Source: Pontibacter populi
Lineage (GTDB): Bacteria; Bacteroidota; Bacteroidia; Cytophagales; Hymenobacteraceae
Length of the DNA: 64,000 nucleotides
Direction: 5' to 3'
Assembly (NCBI RefSeq): GCF_019336435.1
Contig: NZ_JAHWXQ010000003.1
Coordinates: 62,001-126,000 of the forward strand
Part shown: piece by piece, positions 8,991 through 17,279 of the stretch
Numbering within the stretch: the stretch's first letter is position 1
How the letters are laid out: each line of letters begins with the position of its first letter
Position numbers and translations under genes: made by a program
Notes under the pieces: model-generated
The model's database searches: none
What the model saw: the letters and a program-made list of their open reading frames with translations, nothing else
What the model was told of the DNA's origin: nothing

Positions 8991-8998
8991 CAAATATA
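8991..8998 (-). promoter_or_regulatory. -7 element of kdsB
   Basis: On the minus strand this reads TATATTTG, a full match to TAnnTTTG, about 22 bases before ATG 8969. No clear -33 TTG is seen. Confidence 0.5.
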
Positions 8999-9024
8999 CG
9001 GAAGAACCTCCGTTTTATAGTTTA

Positions 9025-9732
9025 TCAGCAGCGGGCAGTTTTCTTCTTTTTACCAATGCGCCCCGTTTTCTCCAGTTTCTCGATGTAACTATAAGCCACA
9101 GGAGTTTTGCACGCAGTATCGCCCATATTTACTTTTACTTCGCCTATAATTCTGGCTACGGCTTTTGCTTTTTCGGTAAGTGCAGGTATAAAACAACCGA
9201 TGGCAATTACATAGCCATTCATGGTGTAGCGTACGCGGTTGGGGCTGCTATGAATCACCTTTGCTACATGGTCCAGTTGCTCACTCAGAAATTCTATGTC
9301 CAGTTCGCTATCTGCTTTTATGGAAGCCAGGCTTGCAAGGGTGGCCCAACCGGAAGTGGCAATATTTTCGTCAGCATATTTTATCCATTCTTTGGCTAAT
9401 TCAAACCCATAGTTACTTTCTGCGGCTACCCAGGCAACTGTATACTCACAATGCATATACCAGACAGCGTTATTTACCCAATTCTGAAGGTCCTCTCTGG
9501 TCATAGCTTTCTCGTCGGCAATAAGGCCGGCCAGGTACATGGCATCTGAATTTCCAGTCTGGTATAGTTGCTTGGCTAAACTATAGTTCTTCTTCAGCCT
9601 TTTCTGGATAGGGTTAAGATCGCCCACTTTTACACCATACAACGGTTCTTTAGCGCCGTGTTTCAGGTAAATGTTTTTGATGGTCTGGCTCCCCAAAGTG
9701 GCCAGCTGTTCCATTATCTCAGGTGCTGTCAT
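9025..9732 (-). CDS. AlkD/AlkC-type DNA alkylation repair protein
   Basis: 235 residues. The helical HEAT-like repeat pattern of the AlkD family is visible: KHGAKEPLYGVKVGDLNPIQKRLKK near residues 24-48, then AMYLAGLIADEK, VAWVAAESNYGFELAKEWIKYADENIATSGWATLASLAS and a long C-terminal helical part. The family removes N3/N7-alkylated purines without flipping the base. The C-terminus is lysine-rich (GKKKKTARC). It lies 18 bases after a small lipoprotein gene, so the two may be co-transcribed. A catalytic aspartate cannot be assigned with confidence by eye. Confidence 0.85.
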   Translation of the reverse strand: MTAPEIMEQLATLGSQTIKNIYLKHGAKEPLYGVKVGDLNPIQKRLKKNYSLAKQLYQTGNSDAMYLAGLIADEKAMTREDLQNWVNNAVWYMHCEYTVAWVAAESNYGFELAKEWIKYADENIATSGWATLASLASIKADSELDIEFLSEQLDHVAKVIHSSPNRVRYTMNGYVIAIGCFIPALTEKAKAVARIIGEVKVNMGDTACKTPVAYSYIEKLEKTGRIGKKKKTARC

Positions 9733-9750
9733 CTATCAAAAAGTGTGAAA

Positions 9751-10101
9751 CTATAGTTTCTCGATAGAAATAATCCGGATGCCTGGCATAGAGCGATCCT
9801 GAGTTGAAAGTCCGCAACGACGGTCTATTATTTCGCCCGTTTCGGTGTAGGTTACTTTTACCGGAATCAGATTCTCTTCCTGTTTAAACTCTTCGCTAAT
9901 CGCACTTTCATCCTCGGGTTTATAGTCTTTGCCCTCTATAGTTAGCTTAAAGCCGCAGCCATCCACCATATATTCACCAGACCACTCCAGTTGAGCCTCT
10001 TTTGTGATAGCGTTATTTTCTGAATTCATATTTTTCTGGGAGCAGGATGAGAAGTTTACCACCATTAAAACTATAGCAGCAGCCAGGGAGAGGTGTTTCA
10101 T
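9751..10101 (-). CDS. Small lipoprotein of unknown function
   Basis: 116 residues with a type II signal peptide: MKHLSLAAAIVLMVVNFSSC, with the lipobox cysteine at about residue 20, followed by S-Q-K-N. The mature part is acidic with two internal cysteines (DGCGFKL and DRRCGLS) that could form a disulfide and a DRSMPGIRII end. No family recognised. Its start is immediately preceded by an 8-bp-period tract, and its stop lies 18 bases before the AlkD-like gene. Confidence 0.7.
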   Translation of the reverse strand: MKHLSLAAAIVLMVVNFSSCSQKNMNSENNAITKEAQLEWSGEYMVDGCGFKLTIEGKDYKPEDESAISEEFKQEENLIPVKVTYTETGEIIDRRCGLSTQDRSMPGIRIISIEKL

Positions 10102-10110
10102 AAATGTTTA

Positions 10111-10134
10111 TAGTTAGAAAGTTAGAAAGTTTAG
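10111..10134. repeat. 8-bp-period tract at the lipoprotein start
   Basis: AGTTAGAA, AGTTAGAA, AGTTTAGG: three units in eight-base steps just upstream of the lipoprotein ATG. They read CTAACTTT-like on the coding strand, as before the SUI1 gene. Confidence 0.65.
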
Positions 10135-10169
10135 GTTTTAAGCAACAATAAACAATTAGCCATCAGCAA

Positions 10170-11516
10170 TTAAACTTTTTTAACAACCAGAGAGAAAGTG
10201 CTGTGGTCTAAGACTTCTATAGTTTCGCCTTGTTCTATAAAGCCTTCTCTTGCCTGGGCATCATACAGGATGTTATCTATCATAACTTTCCCGGTTGGCG
10301 CCATACGCGTATGTGCGATGCCGGTTTTGCCAACTAAATGCGATGAGTCAGCAGACGACCGATATCCTTCCGAACCCTCAAAAGTATTGTGCAGCACCAT
10401 GCGCTGCATGGTTCGGCTGGCGGCAAAACGGTTCCAGGAAAGGGCCACCAGAATCACGGCGCCAATCATGCCCAACAAAACCGAGATCATGCTTTGCATA
10501 ATGGCGCTGGACGGTACAAATGTAAAGTCGAAGTTCTGGTTATTTACCATGATCAATACCAGCGAAATGAACACCAGTATAATTCCGCTGATACCTGTAA
10601 TACCAAATCCCGGAATTACCAGCACCTCAATGGCGATAAGTATGAGCCCGGCTATAAAGAGCAATATTTCCCAGTTCTCAGCAAGGCCATTGAGGTAATA
10701 AGGAGTCAGGTACAAAATACCGGCAACTACCGCCGCAGCCAGTGGAAAGCCTATGCCAGGAGACTGTAATTCAAAATACAATCCACCGATGATCAGCAAC
10801 AAAAGTATACCGCTGACAAAGGGGTTCAGGAAAAAAGAAATGATCTTGTTGGTAGTGCTCAGTTCGTATTTTACTATTTCAGCATCCTGTAAATTTACCT
10901 GTTTCAGTACATCGTCTATAGTTGTGGCTGTGCCATCGCAGAAACCATATTTTATAGCCTCGGATGTGGTAAGGGTCAGAACTTGGTCAGCAGAAAGTGT
11001 ACTGTCCACACTGGCTTCTACCATCGCTTCGGCAAGATGCGGATTACGGCCCTGGGCTTCGGCAGTGGAGCGCATAATAGAACGCATATAACTCTGGTAT
11101 TTGCCCGGAGCTGCTTCTCCGCTGGCGCTAACTACCGTTGCGGCACCAATGTTTGCTCCTGGCGCCATGTAAATACTATCGCAGGCCAGCGAAATCAGTG
11201 CCCCAGCTGATGCTGCATTTTTATTGATGAATACATACACCGGCTTCGGATATTCGAGTATGCGCTTCCGGATTTCGTCTGCATCATTTAAAGCACCGCC
11301 AAATGTATCAAGTACCAAAAGCACATGGTCCGCTTTAACTTCGGTAGCGTGGTTTAGGGCGAGCTCAGTATAACGGTTGGTCCGCGGATCAATCTCAGAC
11401 TTTATTTCCATCAGTAACACCTTCTGTTTTTGCGTTTGAGCAGCAGCAGGAAGTATTAAAATAAAGGTAAGCAGATACAGTAGCGCGCAATGCCAACGTT
11501 TTGAGTCAGAATTCAT
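10170..11516 (-). CDS. Membrane-bound ClpP-class serine protease, NfeD family (long form)
   Basis: 448 residues: signal peptide (about 1-26), ClpP/SppA-like protease domain (about 30-215), four or five membrane segments (about 230-370) and a C-terminal NfeD OB-fold (about 385-448, HLVGKTGIAHTRMAPTGKVMID). The Ser/Lys dyad is visible: serine in NAASAGALI, and lysine in the APGKYQSYMRS segment, as in the long NfeD proteases. LDTFGGALNDADEI matches the oxyanion-loop region. The family works with a stomatin-type partner in membrane quality control; no stomatin gene is adjacent here. Confidence 0.92.
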   Translation of the reverse strand: MNSDSKRWHCALLYLLTFILILPAAAQTQKQKVLLMEIKSEIDPRTNRYTELALNHATEVKADHVLLVLDTFGGALNDADEIRKRILEYPKPVYVFINKNAASAGALISLACDSIYMAPGANIGAATVVSASGEAAPGKYQSYMRSIMRSTAEAQGRNPHLAEAMVEASVDSTLSADQVLTLTTSEAIKYGFCDGTATTIDDVLKQVNLQDAEIVKYELSTTNKIISFFLNPFVSGILLLLIIGGLYFELQSPGIGFPLAAAVVAGILYLTPYYLNGLAENWEILLFIAGLILIAIEVLVIPGFGITGISGIILVFISLVLIMVNNQNFDFTFVPSSAIMQSMISVLLGMIGAVILVALSWNRFAASRTMQRMVLHNTFEGSEGYRSSADSSHLVGKTGIAHTRMAPTGKVMIDNILYDAQAREGFIEQGETIEVLDHSTFSLVVKKV

Positions 11517-11542
11517 ACATTTGGGGCTGAAAATGTGCTATT

Positions 11543-12379
11543 TTGGTTGAATATAGTAAAAAGTTAAGAGTTATACTTCCGTTACTTTATACATACGACT
11601 TTGGAGCGCCCGTGTGGCGTATGCGATTGGATGTAGCAGCTAACCGGCTTGCTTTTGAAATACGCGATGCCGACCTGCTGCTTGCTGATTTCCATACACT
11701 TGATCTGGACAACTATAAGCTTGACAAGCTACCGCTGCCTGCTGCTAAAAACTGGTGGCTGGGACTGGAAGACGCTTTCGAGGGCCTGCTGTTTTTGCAC
11801 GGCTACGGCGATCGCCAGGTTGGGCAGCACAAAGGCATTTTTGCTTATGATGCCGCCACTGCAAACCTGCGTTGGCAACAACCGGAACTGGCTTTTTATG
11901 GTGTTACTACAAATGGCATTCTGGCCCTGAATTTACAGGGGCAGAATTTACAGTTGTTGCAAACTAAAACCGGAACTATAGTTGCAGAGAACGTGTCATT
12001 GGACAACGGTGCAGCAGCTGTGGCTAACCATAATGCGGTCAGGTCGCAGGCGTGTACTTACCCGATGCTTTACCTGGAAGGAGAGCCATACTATAACCAA
12101 GTATGTGATTTTCTGGAGCACCAGCTTAACGTGAAACCGGTTAAGGGAATAGAGTATGCTGAAACCGGGCAAAACATTTTTACAGGTTTTTATACAGAGA
12201 ATGCAGCCGGTAATTTAGATAATACGCTGTGTGTGTTTAATTTGGATGGCGAATTGCAGTTGCAAGAGCGCATTGCGACCGGATTAAGTGGCATAGGTTC
12301 AGATACTTTTATTATCTTTAACCACAAATTATACTTTATCCGGCAACGAAATATTTTAGTTGTTTATAGTCTTACATAG
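11543..12379 (+). CDS. Conserved Bacteroidota protein, DUF4905-like
   Basis: About 270 residues, no signal peptide or membrane segment. The frame opens at TTG 11543, and no ATG occurs before Met27 (WRMRLDV), so the start is uncertain: TTG 11543 or a nearby non-ATG codon. The text YTYDFGAPVWRMRLDVAANRLAFEIRD, followed by strand-rich repeats with W, Y and G, suggests a beta-propeller-like fold and fits my memory of DUF4905 proteins. No catalytic motif is seen. A LysM gene follows 14 bases downstream on the same strand, so the pair may be an operon. Confidence 0.6.
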   Translation: MVEYSKKLRVILPLLYTYDFGAPVWRMRLDVAANRLAFEIRDADLLLADFHTLDLDNYKLDKLPLPAAKNWWLGLEDAFEGLLFLHGYGDRQVGQHKGIFAYDAATANLRWQQPELAFYGVTTNGILALNLQGQNLQLLQTKTGTIVAENVSLDNGAAAVANHNAVRSQACTYPMLYLEGEPYYNQVCDFLEHQLNVKPVKGIEYAETGQNIFTGFYTENAAGNLDNTLCVFNLDGELQLQERIATGLSGIGSDTFIIFNHKLYFIRQRNILVVYSLT

Positions 12380-12393
12380 TTTACCTTTTAGCC

Positions 12394-13413
12394 ATGGTAC
12401 GCATACTTTTACTTGCACTTTTACTGTCACCGGTACTTTCATTATCAGCTTCGGCATTTAACCTTGCTGCCCTGCGCGACTCGGTAGGAGTAGAGCGCCG
12501 CAACGGTAAGTTTTTTGTGAAGCACAAGGTGGAGCCTAAAGAAACCCTGTATGCCTTGTCGCGCAAGTATGGGGTGCCGGTTGCCAAAATTGTGGAGTCT
12601 AACCCTACAGTAGAGGCAAGCATAAGAGTTGATCAGATCGTACTGATTCCGCGCAATGCACCTTTGTCTGCTGCGGTTAATTCGGTAGCTACACCTAAAA
12701 CCCCGGCACCTACTGCCAGCAGCCGTACGTTTACGGTGAATAACAAAGGTGAGAAGATACATGTGGTAGAAGCAAAGCAAACTCTTTACAGCATTTCGCG
12801 CATGCATGGCGTATCCGTAGAGAGTATCAAAACCTGGAATAATCTTGCTGATAACAGTATTGAAATCGGTACCGGCCTGATCGTTGGTAAAGGTGCTGTT
12901 CCAACTGCCAACAAGCCTGTTTATGTTCCGGAAGTTGATGATGAAGTTGAAAAAGCAACGGCAACTACACCCGTAGCAGCCCCGGTAACACCAAAGAATA
13001 CATCTGCCAGCACAACTAAAGCTGCCACTACTACAGCATCCACTAATCCTGCTACAGCTTCAACTTCAACTCCAGCCGAGTCTACACCAGCAGTAAGTGA
13101 AAGAGAAGAAGAAGCAGGTACAACAGAAACTGCTGCCGGTGTTAAGAAAGTGATCGAAAACGGTATGGCCGAAATGATAGATCCGAAAGCAGACACAAAC
13201 AAATACCTGGCATTACATAAATCGGCCCCGGTGGGTACTATCATGCAGGTTAAAAATGCCATGAACGGTCAGGTGGTGTATGTACGTGTGATCGGAAAAT
13301 TACCTGAGACTGGCACCAATAATAATGTGGTAGTTCGGATCTCTAAAAAAGCTTATCAGAAGCTAGGCGCTGTTGACCAGAAATTCAGAGTAGAGGTTTC
13401 TTATATGCCGTAA
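12394..13413 (+). CDS. LysM protein with RlpA-like C-terminal domain
   Basis: 339 residues: signal peptide (1-21, ending SASA), LysM 1 (about 43-88, HKVEPKETLYALSRKYGVP) and LysM 2 (about 124-168, HVVEAKQTLYSISRMHGVS). A long Thr/Ala/Ser/Pro-rich linker (about 175-245) follows, then a double-psi barrel of the RlpA type (about 250-339, NGMAEMIDP ... LALHKSAPVGT ... VYVRVIGKLP). The LysM domains should bind peptidoglycan in the periplasm. RlpA-type barrels can be lytic transglycosylases, but the catalytic aspartate/histidine pair is not obvious, so a structural role is possible. It ends in a strong terminator. Confidence 0.88.
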   Translation: MVRILLLALLLSPVLSLSASAFNLAALRDSVGVERRNGKFFVKHKVEPKETLYALSRKYGVPVAKIVESNPTVEASIRVDQIVLIPRNAPLSAAVNSVATPKTPAPTASSRTFTVNNKGEKIHVVEAKQTLYSISRMHGVSVESIKTWNNLADNSIEIGTGLIVGKGAVPTANKPVYVPEVDDEVEKATATTPVAAPVTPKNTSASTTKAATTTASTNPATASTSTPAESTPAVSEREEEAGTTETAAGVKKVIENGMAEMIDPKADTNKYLALHKSAPVGTIMQVKNAMNGQVVYVRVIGKLPETGTNNNVVVRISKKAYQKLGAVDQKFRVEVSYMP

Positions 13414-13435
13414 TTGCGGTTTAATTTATTTATGG

Positions 13436-13467
13436 AAAGCCAGTTGCATCCCTGCAACTGGCTTTTT
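13436..13467 (+). terminator. Intrinsic terminator of the LysM gene
   Basis: 13-bp perfect arms (13436-13448 and 13453-13465) built on AAAGCCAGTTGCA with a 4-base TCCC loop and a T-run. Confidence 0.92.
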
Positions 13468-13538
13468 AGTTTTAGAGTTTCTTTGTTGTTACCCCGAGTA
13501 ATAGCTAAGCGAGTTAATAGTACTATAATTCCTTTTTT

Positions 13539-14310
13539 GTCATTTCGAACGTAGAGAGAAATCTATATCAGCTTATAGTTGCAACTAGAACCAAGCCTTT
13601 GCTTTCAAATTCCCTTTAATCCTGGGAGCTTTACTTGCCTACTGTTCCATCTTTAGCTTTGGTGCCCTCACGGCCGGGAGGCCTCGTCTTTGGGCATCGC
13701 GCGATGTACATTTGCTTTGCTCCTGCGTCGCAATGCTTTCAGCACCGCAAATCTACAAGGCGCTCAACCCAAAGACTGAGAAGTTTCGCATAGCTATAGT
13801 TTGTCCATAGTTTGAACTGGTAAGCTCCGAGTTTTATCGGGTTGATAGTTTCAAAGGGACAGGTAAACCTGTCCTGCTCGTGTGCTGAAACTATAGAACT
13901 AAAGCTGAAACTAGAGCAGCAGCAGAAAGTCCCCCTTTGAAGGGGGTAAGGGGGATGACAAACAGCAACTATGAAACGATAATTCTAACTACAACTATAG
14001 CCAAAATTCCCCTCTCGGGAGGGGCAGGGGTGGGTTAAAAAAACAACTATAGAACGATACCTCAACTATAGCAGTAACTGAAAGCTCCCCGCCTTAGACA
14101 AGGAGGGGTTAGGGATGGTTGGACCAACCGAAACTACAGAACTATAGCCAGCGCCACTACAATTCCTGCCCCCTGCCGGGCCAGTTGAAAACTCAACACC
14201 ATAGTTAGACACGGGTTGCAAACCCGCGCCAGCAAAAAAGAGCAACTATATAACTTAAACTATAGCAAAACTCCCTCTTCTGTTTTTAAGAGAGGATCAG
14301 GGTGAGGTAA
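13539..14310. repeat. Mosaic intergenic repeat, copy A (forward)
   Basis: A 770-base gene-free mosaic. Modules in order are: GTCATTTCGA..AGAAATCTAT..CAGCTTATAG (13539); CGGCCGGGAGGCCTCG and CAAGGCGCTCAACCCAAAG (13670-13790); the hairpin GGACAGGTAAACCTGTCC (about 13859); CCCCTCTCGGGAGGGG (about 14010); CTCCCCGCCTTAGACAAGG with GGTTGGACCAAC (about 14085-14130); and CGGGTTGCAAACCCG (about 14213). AACTATAG motifs sit between modules, at least seven from 13790 to 14265. The same modules occur in the same order at 59766-60366 and inverted at 53725-54466. A 50-codon frame in the second module is broken in another copy, so this is not a gene. Confidence 0.85.
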
Positions 14311-14404
14311 TTTGGGTTTAAACCACCAAGTACTTACTACCACCCAACATCAAAGCTATAAACTGAACCATACCAAAATCTCATCTATAAACCCGTATGT
14401 TTTA

Positions 14405-14412
14405 TAATTTTG
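14405..14412 (+). promoter_or_regulatory. -7 element that decides the start of the TIGR02757 gene
   Basis: TAATTTTG matches TAnnTTTG. It lies just after the upstream in-frame ATG 14397, so the mRNA would start near 14418 and only ATG 14451 can be used. Confidence 0.6.
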
Positions 14413-14450
14413 TAAACTGCCGTATACTGCAGCTACAGACCTTTAAACCA

Positions 14451-15227
14451 ATGAAGCAGGATATTGCCGCTATAAAAGCGTTGCTCGACGACAGAGTAGA
14501 AAAATACAACCAGCCAGCCTTTATTCCGAACGATCCGGTTTCTATACCGCACCGTTTTACAAAAAAGCAGGACATTGAAATAAGTGGATTTTTTGCCTCG
14601 ATCTTAGCGTGGGGCCAGCGAAAAACCATCATTAATAACTGCCTGAAACTGATGGACCTAATGGACAATGCACCTCACGACTTTATCCTTCACCACCAGG
14701 AGCAGGACCTGCCACGATTTTTAGGTTTCAAACACCGGACCTTCAACGACACCGACCTGCTATACTTTATCCATTTTTTTAACTGGTACTATAGCCGGTA
14801 TGAGAGCTTGGAAGTTGCGTTTACCGGTGAGCACAACAAGATTGAAACGCAGAAAGAACGGCTGATGCATTTCCATGACCTTGTTTTTAGCCTGGAAGAT
14901 GCGCCTCACAGAACAAAAAAACATATTTCTACGCCGGCCCGCAAATCAGCCTGCAAACGTATAAACATGTACCTGCGTTGGATGGTGCGGAAGGATAATA
15001 ATGGTGTTGACTTCGGAATCTGGAATACAATGAAACCGGCCGACCTAGTTTGTCCCTGCGATGTTCATGTAGAGCGCGTAGCACGCCGTCTGGGCCTGAT
15101 AACCCGTAAAGGCATGAACTGGCAGACAGCCGAAGAACTAACTGATCACCTCAGAGCTTTCGACCCGTTAGATCCTGTGAAGTATGATTATGCGCTCTTT
15201 GGATTGGGTATAGAAGAAAAGTTCTGA
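14451..15227 (+). CDS. TIGR02757 family protein
   Basis: 258 residues from ATG 14451 (MKQDIAAIKALLDDRV). The frame is open 18 codons further up, but a promoter element covers that region. Characteristic text is DPVSIPHRFTKKQDIEISGFF, ILAWGQRKTIINN, a central FIHFFNWYY and the C-terminal CPCDVHVERVARRLGLITRK, which gives it the look of a helix-hairpin-helix/DNA-glycosylase-like fold. The family is widespread in Bacteroidota with no proven role. It stands alone between two large non-coding areas. Confidence 0.85.
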   Translation: MKQDIAAIKALLDDRVEKYNQPAFIPNDPVSIPHRFTKKQDIEISGFFASILAWGQRKTIINNCLKLMDLMDNAPHDFILHHQEQDLPRFLGFKHRTFNDTDLLYFIHFFNWYYSRYESLEVAFTGEHNKIETQKERLMHFHDLVFSLEDAPHRTKKHISTPARKSACKRINMYLRWMVRKDNNGVDFGIWNTMKPADLVCPCDVHVERVARRLGLITRKGMNWQTAEELTDHLRAFDPLDPVKYDYALFGLGIEEKF

Positions 15228-15468
15228 CAGAAATTATGTACTGATTAGAGTCTTCTACCTGAACTGCTTCAGTAGATGATTCAGTAGTTTAGCTGCATTT
15301 CTACTAACCTGTGGCTACTTATAAGTAAACTGTTTACTGGACGAGAGGAAAACCTGAAAATATAGTAAGTGACGTGATATAAGGCGATTGAAAACCCGGG
15401 AATAGGTATAGTTATGTATTTACTGTACCTTTACCGCCCTTACCTAAGTTCTATCTATACAACTACCT

Positions 15469-16263
15469 ATGACTGCAACTCAGATACATAATGTGAAGGT
15501 TTTTGGAAATGGCCAGCAGCCGATGCTATTTGCCCACGGCTATGGCTGCGACCAGAAAATGTGGCGCTTTATTACGCCTGCTTTTGAGAATGAGTATAAG
15601 ATCGTATTGTTTGACCACATAGGCTTTGGTGCTTCTGATACCTCATCCTACACCATTGCTAAATACTCCTCCTTAAACTCCTACGCCGACGATATACTGG
15701 CAATATGCGAAGAACTCGATTTGAAGGATATTATTTATGTAGGCCACTCTGTCAGTGCCATGATAGGGGTTTTAGCATCAAACAAACAGCCTGAGCGTTT
15801 CTCTAAACTCGTACTGATCGGCCCTTCTCCGTGTTATATTAACGATGGAGATTATACCGGCGGCTTTACTGAAGAAAGCATACTGGGTTTGATAAAATCT
15901 CTGGAAAGTGATTATTTAACATGGGCTAAAACGATGGCACCAGTTATTATGGGTAACCCTGACAGACCCGAACTAGGTGAAGAACTGTCGAATAGCTTTT
16001 GCAGCAGCGACATAGAGGTAGCGAAGGATTTTGCCCGCGTTACCTTCCTGTCTGATAACCGATCGGACCTGGCCAATGTAACAACAGATACACTGATCCT
16101 GCAATGCTCTGAAGACGTGATTGCGCCTGAAGTTGTTGGTAACTATGTACATCAGCACATCGCAGGCAGCAAGTTTGAGCAAATGCAGGCGATCGGCCAT
16201 TGCCCTAATTTAAGTGCCCCCGATGAAACTATAGCTAAAATCAAAAATTTTATAAAGAACTAA
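15469..16263 (+). CDS. RsbQ/KAI2-like alpha/beta hydrolase
   Basis: 264 residues. The catalytic triad is visible: S94 in VGHSVSA, D216 in LQCSEDV and H244 in AIGHCPN. FAHGYGCDQKMWRFITPAF near residues 21-39 is typical of RsbQ, which partners the phosphatase RsbP in the energy-stress branch of the Bacillus sigma-B pathway and probably hydrolyses a small ligand. No RsbP neighbour is present, but the next gene is SpoIIAA-like and the window holds a full RsbR-RsbS-RsbT operon 20 kb away. A link between them is an inference. Confidence 0.88.
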   Translation: MTATQIHNVKVFGNGQQPMLFAHGYGCDQKMWRFITPAFENEYKIVLFDHIGFGASDTSSYTIAKYSSLNSYADDILAICEELDLKDIIYVGHSVSAMIGVLASNKQPERFSKLVLIGPSPCYINDGDYTGGFTEESILGLIKSLESDYLTWAKTMAPVIMGNPDRPELGEELSNSFCSSDIEVAKDFARVTFLSDNRSDLANVTTDTLILQCSEDVIAPEVVGNYVHQHIAGSKFEQMQAIGHCPNLSAPDETIAKIKNFIKN

Positions 16264-16313
16264 ATGCCGTTTTAGCTCTGTCAGCGTAATAGCAAGAGCA
16301 TTTGATAGGATTG

Positions 16314-16760
16314 ATGAATAAAAAAGAATTAAGGAAAGCAAACGGGGATGTCTTTTTTGAGGCTGAACGCAGCGCTGATAATTCTTTTATTTCTGCTAAT
16401 TGGATAGGGGTACAATCGCTGGAAAGTATAATAATGGCCGGTAACCAGTTACTGGCCATGCTCCGGAAAAAGCCATGCTCTGCGATACTTAACAATAACC
16501 ACGAACTGGTAGGTCCCTGGGAAGTAGGGGTAAACTGGCTCGCTTATAAGTGGGCCCCGCAAGCTAAAGAATTAGGTGTGCAGCACTTTGCGCATGTGAT
16601 GTCATATGGCATATTTGGCCAAAATTCGTTCAGTGCTTTCGAACCGCTGCTAAAAGATATTTTTGAAGTACGCGCATTTGAAGATGAAAATGAGGCTAAG
16701 GAATGGTTGCATCAGAAATTCATAGCTAAAAAGCCGTACAAATACCCGCCAATATTATAA
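16314..16760 (+). CDS. SpoIIAA/STAS-like single-domain protein
   Basis: 148 residues from ATG 16314 (MNKKELRKANGD); an in-frame TTG lies 12 bases earlier. The pattern ISANWIGVQSLESIIMAGNQ, then NNHELVGPWEVGVNWLAYKW and LGVQHFAHVMS, then FEVRAFEDENEAKEWL at the end, is that of the short SpoIIAA-like/STAS-SEC14 proteins found widely in Bacteroidota. No membrane segment or catalytic residues are seen. It starts 50 bases after the RsbQ-like gene on the same strand, so co-transcription is likely. Its function is unknown. Confidence 0.75.
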   Translation: MNKKELRKANGDVFFEAERSADNSFISANWIGVQSLESIIMAGNQLLAMLRKKPCSAILNNNHELVGPWEVGVNWLAYKWAPQAKELGVQHFAHVMSYGIFGQNSFSAFEPLLKDIFEVRAFEDENEAKEWLHQKFIAKKPYKYPPIL

Positions 16761-16784
16761 TACGCCTTTTCCTGAAGGCACTTC

Positions 16785-17279
16785 TCAATTACTATTCTCC
16801 ACAAACTTTTTGGCTTCTAATTTATCCGGGCAGTTTTCCAGCAGCTCAGCTATAGTTTGCTTTAAACCCGGATGTATTAAATCAGGGGAGATCTCTTGTA
16901 AAGGCAGCAGCGTAAAGCGGCGCAGATGCAGTTGCGGGTGTGGAATGGTTAGCCGTTGGGTTTGCTGCACCAGGTTGTCATAAAACAGAATGTCGATATC
17001 TATAACACGTGCTCCCCAATGTTCCAGGCGTTCGCGGCCCAGGTCGTGTTCTATGGTGTTTATAGTTTGCAGCACTCGCTCCGGGCTAAGGTCAGTAGAG
17101 ACCTGAAGCACCTGGTTGAGAAAACTGGGCTGATCTGTTTTGCCCCAGGCGGCTGTCTCGTAAATAGCAGAGGCCTGAACTATAGTTCCGACCTGCTTAG
17201 CTATAGTTTCGCGGGCTTGTTGCAGGTATAGCGTACGGTCGCCAAGGTTGCCCCCTAGCAGCAGGTATAGTTTAGGCAT
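16785..17279 (-). CDS. folK: 2-amino-4-hydroxy-6-hydroxymethyldihydropteridine pyrophosphokinase
   Basis: 164 residues, full length. It transfers pyrophosphate from ATP to the pterin alcohol in folate synthesis. The N-terminal LLLGGNLGDR and the signature RWGARVIDIDILFYD-like segment (HWGARVIDIDILFYDN, with the two magnesium-binding aspartates) and IPHPQLHLRRFTLLPL are all present. Its ATG overlaps the end of the upstream hydrolase gene by 8 bases, which suggests translational coupling. Confidence 0.97.
   Translation of the reverse strand: MPKLYLLLGGNLGDRTLYLQQARETIAKQVGTIVQASAIYETAAWGKTDQPSFLNQVLQVSTDLSPERVLQTINTIEHDLGRERLEHWGARVIDIDILFYDNLVQQTQRLTIPHPQLHLRRFTLLPLQEISPDLIHPGLKQTIAELLENCPDKLEAKKFVENSN

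Noticed and set aside
8884..9399. 171-codon frame antisense to kdsB and the AlkD-like gene
   Set aside because: Lies wholly opposite two well-supported genes and their promoter.
13539..14310. Insertion sequence or CRISPR array
   Set aside because: No transposase, no terminal inverted repeats and no regular repeat-spacer units were found.
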